The notes under the pieces: model-generated | Database searches by the model: none | What the model saw: only the letters and a program-made list of their open reading frames with translations | Told to the model about the DNA's origin: nothing | Made by a program: the position numbers and the translations under genes | Shown here: one piece after another, positions 33,310 through 35,395 of the stretch | Layout: every line of letters starts with the position of its first letter | Numbering within the stretch: position 1 is the first letter of the stretch | DNA from: Halobacteriales archaeon QS_4_69_34 | Lineage (GTDB): Archaea; Halobacteriota; Halobacteria; Halobacteriales; Halococcaceae | DNA: 35,395 nt | Direction: 5' to 3' | Assembly: GCA_003021045.1 (NCBI GenBank) | Contig: PXRN01000025.1 | Span: 1 to 35,395 of the forward strand

Positions 33310-33329
33310 TACCACCCGGTGGTATTTAG
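33310..33329 (-). promoter_or_regulatory. thiD-thiN promoter: TATA box and overlapping perfect palindrome
   Basis: TATA box CTAAATACC at 33321-33329. The palindrome TACCACC-C-GGTGGTA occupies 33310-33324, overlapping the box edge and running toward the start of transcription. It is placed as an operator for a dimeric repressor. Archaeal thiamine genes are controlled by ThiR, an HTH-ThiN regulator; assignment to ThiR is inference. Confidence 0.65.
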
Positions 33330-33510
33330 CGATGGCGACGGCGGGCCGGGCGTCGATTCGGGCGGTCGAGGGCAGGCGCTTTCGGCCCTCGCGGCTCGCT
33401 CGGCCGTCGTTCCTCCGCCGTGCAGCCCGGGGGACAGGGGGTTGGAGCCCAGCACGGCGGAGTCTTCCGTCGCTCGACGAATACTCTAAACTCCGCCGGA
33501 AGTTGTGCGA

Positions 33511-33519
33511 TAGATATAA
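33511..33519 (+). promoter_or_regulatory. TATA box of the subtilisin-like protease gene
   Basis: TAGATATAA within an AT-rich stretch, about 30 nt before the ATG at 33545; expected leader is a few bases at most. Confidence 0.65.
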
Positions 33520-33544
33520 GACACTTCAATTAGTATAGAGAGCA

Positions 33545-35395
33545 ATGAAAAAATATCCGTCCGTGGGCAGGCGCGAGTTTCTGACGGCGGCTGGCACGGC
33601 CGGACTGTTCGGGACGATGGCGGGCGCGGGGGCGCGGCGGACCGGCTCGAAGGGGAGTTCGCGCTCTGAAGAGGTCGTCCTCGGCGTCGAGCCGGCGGGC
33701 CGGGGCTGGGAGCGGGCGGTCGCGCGGGCGGTCCCGGATACCGCCAGCGTCGTCGCACAGAACCGCGCGCTCGGGTTCGTCACCGTCGAGTTCCCCGCGC
33801 GGGCGACGAGCACCGAACGGGCGGCTGCGGCGGTCGAGCGCCGCGAGGGAGTCAGGTACGCCGAGGCGAACGCGACCTACGAGGCGCTCTACACGCCCAC
33901 GGACCCCCGCTACGGCGACCAGACCGCGCCGGAGGTCGTGGGTGCACCCACGGCGTGGGAGACGACGACCGGCAGCGCGGACGTCACCGTGGCGGTCCTC
34001 GACACCGGCGTCGCCCTCGATCACCCGGATCTGGCGGCGAACGTCCGCTCCGACGCGGCTGGCGGCCCGGGACGGGACTTCGTCGACGGGGACGGCGATC
34101 CCTCCCCGGACGCGGCCGAGGAGAACCACGGGACCGCCGTCGCGGGCGTCGTCGGTGCCGCGATCGACAACGGCGCGGGTATCGCGGGTCTGAACCAGTC
34201 CCCGGTGATATACGGGCGGGTCCTCGACGAGACCGGCACCGGCTACCTGAGCGACATCGCGGCGGCGATCCAGTGGGCGACCGACGAGGGCGCGGACGTG
34301 ATCAACCTCTCGCTGGGGAGCAGCGCCGACACACAGACCATGCGCGAGGCGCTCGACTACGCCGAGCAGCGGGGCGTCCTCGTGGTCGCCGCCGCGGGCA
34401 ACGACGGCGGCGGATCGGTGATCTATCCGGCCGCCAACTCGGAGGCCGTCGCCGTCTCGGCGCTGACCGCCGATGGGGACGACATCGCCCAGTTCTCGAA
34501 CGTCGGCCCCGAGATCGAACTCGCCGCCCCCGGGGTGCACCTGCTGACGGCCGCCCACGACCCCGACGCCGACTACCGGCGCTTCTCGGGCACTTCGGCC
34601 GCCACGCCGGTCGTCACGGGGGTGGCTGCGCTCGCGCTCGCCGCGTGGCGGGACGACGATGGCGACGGGAGCGCCGACGATGGCCGATTCGGGGGTCCGG
34701 AGCTGCGTGCCCACCTCCGCGAGACGGCCGTCGACGTCGGGCTCGGTTCCGAGGAGCAGGGCGCGGGCCGAATCGACGCGGCGAACGCCGTCGGGACGGT
34801 CCCCGCTTCGCTCGACGTCGGCGACGTCGACCTCTCGGGCGGCGTCGCGTTCGGCCGCGTGGCCACCGGCTCCCGGGCGACCGACACCGTGCGCGTCACG
34901 AACCGGGGCCGGGAGACGCTGACCGTCACGGACGCGGCGATTTCCCCCGATAGCGGGGCCGACGCGTTCGGCGTCGACGCCGCGACGCCCTTGACGCTCG
35001 ACCCGGACGCGAGCCGTGAGCTGACGGTCGCGTTCGCGCCCGCGGAGCCGGGCGAGCGGAGCGCGACCTTCGAGGTGAGCAGCGACGACCCCGACGAGCC
35101 GACCGCGACCGTCCCGCTCTCGGGCACGGGCGTCGAGGGCGACGTCGCCCTCTCGCCCGCGACGCGCGATTTCGGGGCGGTGGCGCTCGGGGAGACCGCC
35201 CGCCAGCCCGTCACCGTGGAGAACACCGGGAACGCCGCGCTGACGGTCGAGACGCTCGCCATCTCCGGGGACGGGGCACTGCGTCTCGCCGATCCGCCGG
35301 CGACGCCCCTGACGCTCGACCCGGACGCGAGCCGTGAGCTGACGGTCGCGTTCGCGCCCGCGGAGCCGGGCGAGCGGGGCGCGACCCTTGAGGTG
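33545..35395 (+). CDS. Tat-exported subtilisin-like serine protease (halolysin type), 3' end outside window
   Basis: At least 617 codons, with no stop before the window end. MKKYPSVGRREFLTAAGTAG is a twin-arginine signal (R9, R10). An inhibitor-like propeptide (about 45-120: VARAVPDTASVVAQNR and VEYAEANATYE-like strands) precedes the S8 catalytic domain. The triad is D153 in VAVLDTGVALDHPDL, H195 in NHGTAVAGV and S351 in GTSAATPVVTG, with the oxyanion N286 in AAAGNDGG. After about residue 420 come immunoglobulin-like 'choice-of-anchor D' repeats, the first at about 425-535, the second broken off at the edge; a 95-bp part is nearly identical between them. It is an extracellular peptidase with a repeat stalk that probably links to the surface. 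The gene is promoted by a good TATA box and is divergent from thiD. Confidence 0.92.
   Translation, partial: MKKYPSVGRREFLTAAGTAGLFGTMAGAGARRTGSKGSSRSEEVVLGVEPAGRGWERAVARAVPDTASVVAQNRALGFVTVEFPARATSTERAAAAVERREGVRYAEANATYEALYTPTDPRYGDQTAPEVVGAPTAWETTTGSADVTVAVLDTGVALDHPDLAANVRSDAAGGPGRDFVDGDGDPSPDAAEENHGTAVAGVVGAAIDNGAGIAGLNQSPVIYGRVLDETGTGYLSDIAAAIQWATDEGADVINLSLGSSADTQTMREALDYAEQRGVLVVAAAGNDGGGSVIYPAANSEAVAVSALTADGDDIAQFSNVGPEIELAAPGVHLLTAAHDPDADYRRFSGTSAATPVVTGVAALALAAWRDDDGDGSADDGRFGGPELRAHLRETAVDVGLGSEEQGAGRIDAANAVGTVPASLDVGDVDLSGGVAFGRVATGSRATDTVRVTNRGRETLTVTDAAISPDSGADAFGVDAATPLTLDPDASRELTVAFAPAEPGERSATFEVSSDDPDEPTATVPLSGTGVEGDVALSPATRDFGAVALGETARQPVTVENTGNAALTVETLAISGDGALRLADPPATPLTLDPDASRELTVAFAPAEPGERGATLEV
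34983..35395 (+). repeat. 95-bp near-identical direct repeat within the protease gene
   Basis: 34983-35077 and 35301-35395 match at all but four positions, with a 318-bp spacing (106 codons). They encode the same strand segment (TLDPDASRELTVAFAPAEPG) in successive Ig-like repeats. The second copy runs to the window edge, so it may extend further. Confidence 0.85.

Overview
The window is chromosomal DNA of an extremely halophilic archaeon (class Halobacteria). This is read from the very high GC content, the strongly acidic Asp/Glu-rich proteins, twin-arginine signals on both exported proteins, archaeal TATA boxes about 25-31 nt before most start codons (leaderless transcription), an archaeal ribosomal-protein operon (L7Ae, S28e, L24e, NDK), archaeal PyrB/PyrI, TmcA, a ThiD-ThiN fusion, and a DpsA very similar to haloarchaeal DpsA. 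I cannot fix the genus. I see no tRNA, rRNA, CRISPR, integrase or transposase; this is mainly core genome with a few damaged or accessory genes.

Layout. 1-3.5 kb: an MDR-type oxidoreductase, a SAM methyltransferase and a Tat-exported beta-propeller protein, all on the minus strand. 3.76-7.15 kb: a large plus-strand hybrid sensor kinase (receiver, five PAS, GAF, kinase). 7.2-10.8 kb (minus): an aldehyde dehydrogenase and a selenium-binding-protein/methanethiol-oxidase gene coupled to a 2Fe-2S ferredoxin. 11.1-12.7 kb (minus): the L7Ae-S28e-L24e-NDK operon behind a long structured leader, with L24e carrying a long acidic tail. 13.0-15.5 kb (plus): TmcA tRNA acetyltransferase. 15.5-19.1 kb (minus): NfeD-like protein, a small membrane protein and methionyl-tRNA synthetase. 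19.3-23.1 kb: small zinc-ribbon and membrane proteins, a DedA/VTT protein, and a three-gene operon for membrane proteins of unknown role. 23.2-24.2 kb: a small gene and a DpsA gene, each with an iron-regulator-type (DtxR/IdeR-like) palindrome in its promoter.

24.5-28.8 kb: DUF151 nuclease-like protein, YbaK-type deacylase, AhpD/CMD-family protein, a DUF59 Fe-S assembly factor that appears to have lost its stop codon, an amidohydrolase-like protein with an altered metal site, and an alpha/beta hydrolase pseudogene with its middle deleted at a 7-bp duplication. 29.0-33.3 kb (minus): PanB (pantothenate/CoA), PyrI and PyrB (pyrimidines), ThiD-ThiN (thiamine) with a perfect palindrome in its promoter. 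33.5 kb to the end: a Tat-exported subtilisin-like protease, cut by the window edge inside near-identical C-terminal repeats.

No single new multi-gene system is evident. The strongest leads are the L7Ae leader, the iron-operator pair around DpsA, the SBP56-ferredoxin coupling, the L24e tail, the two damaged genes, and the membrane-protein operon.
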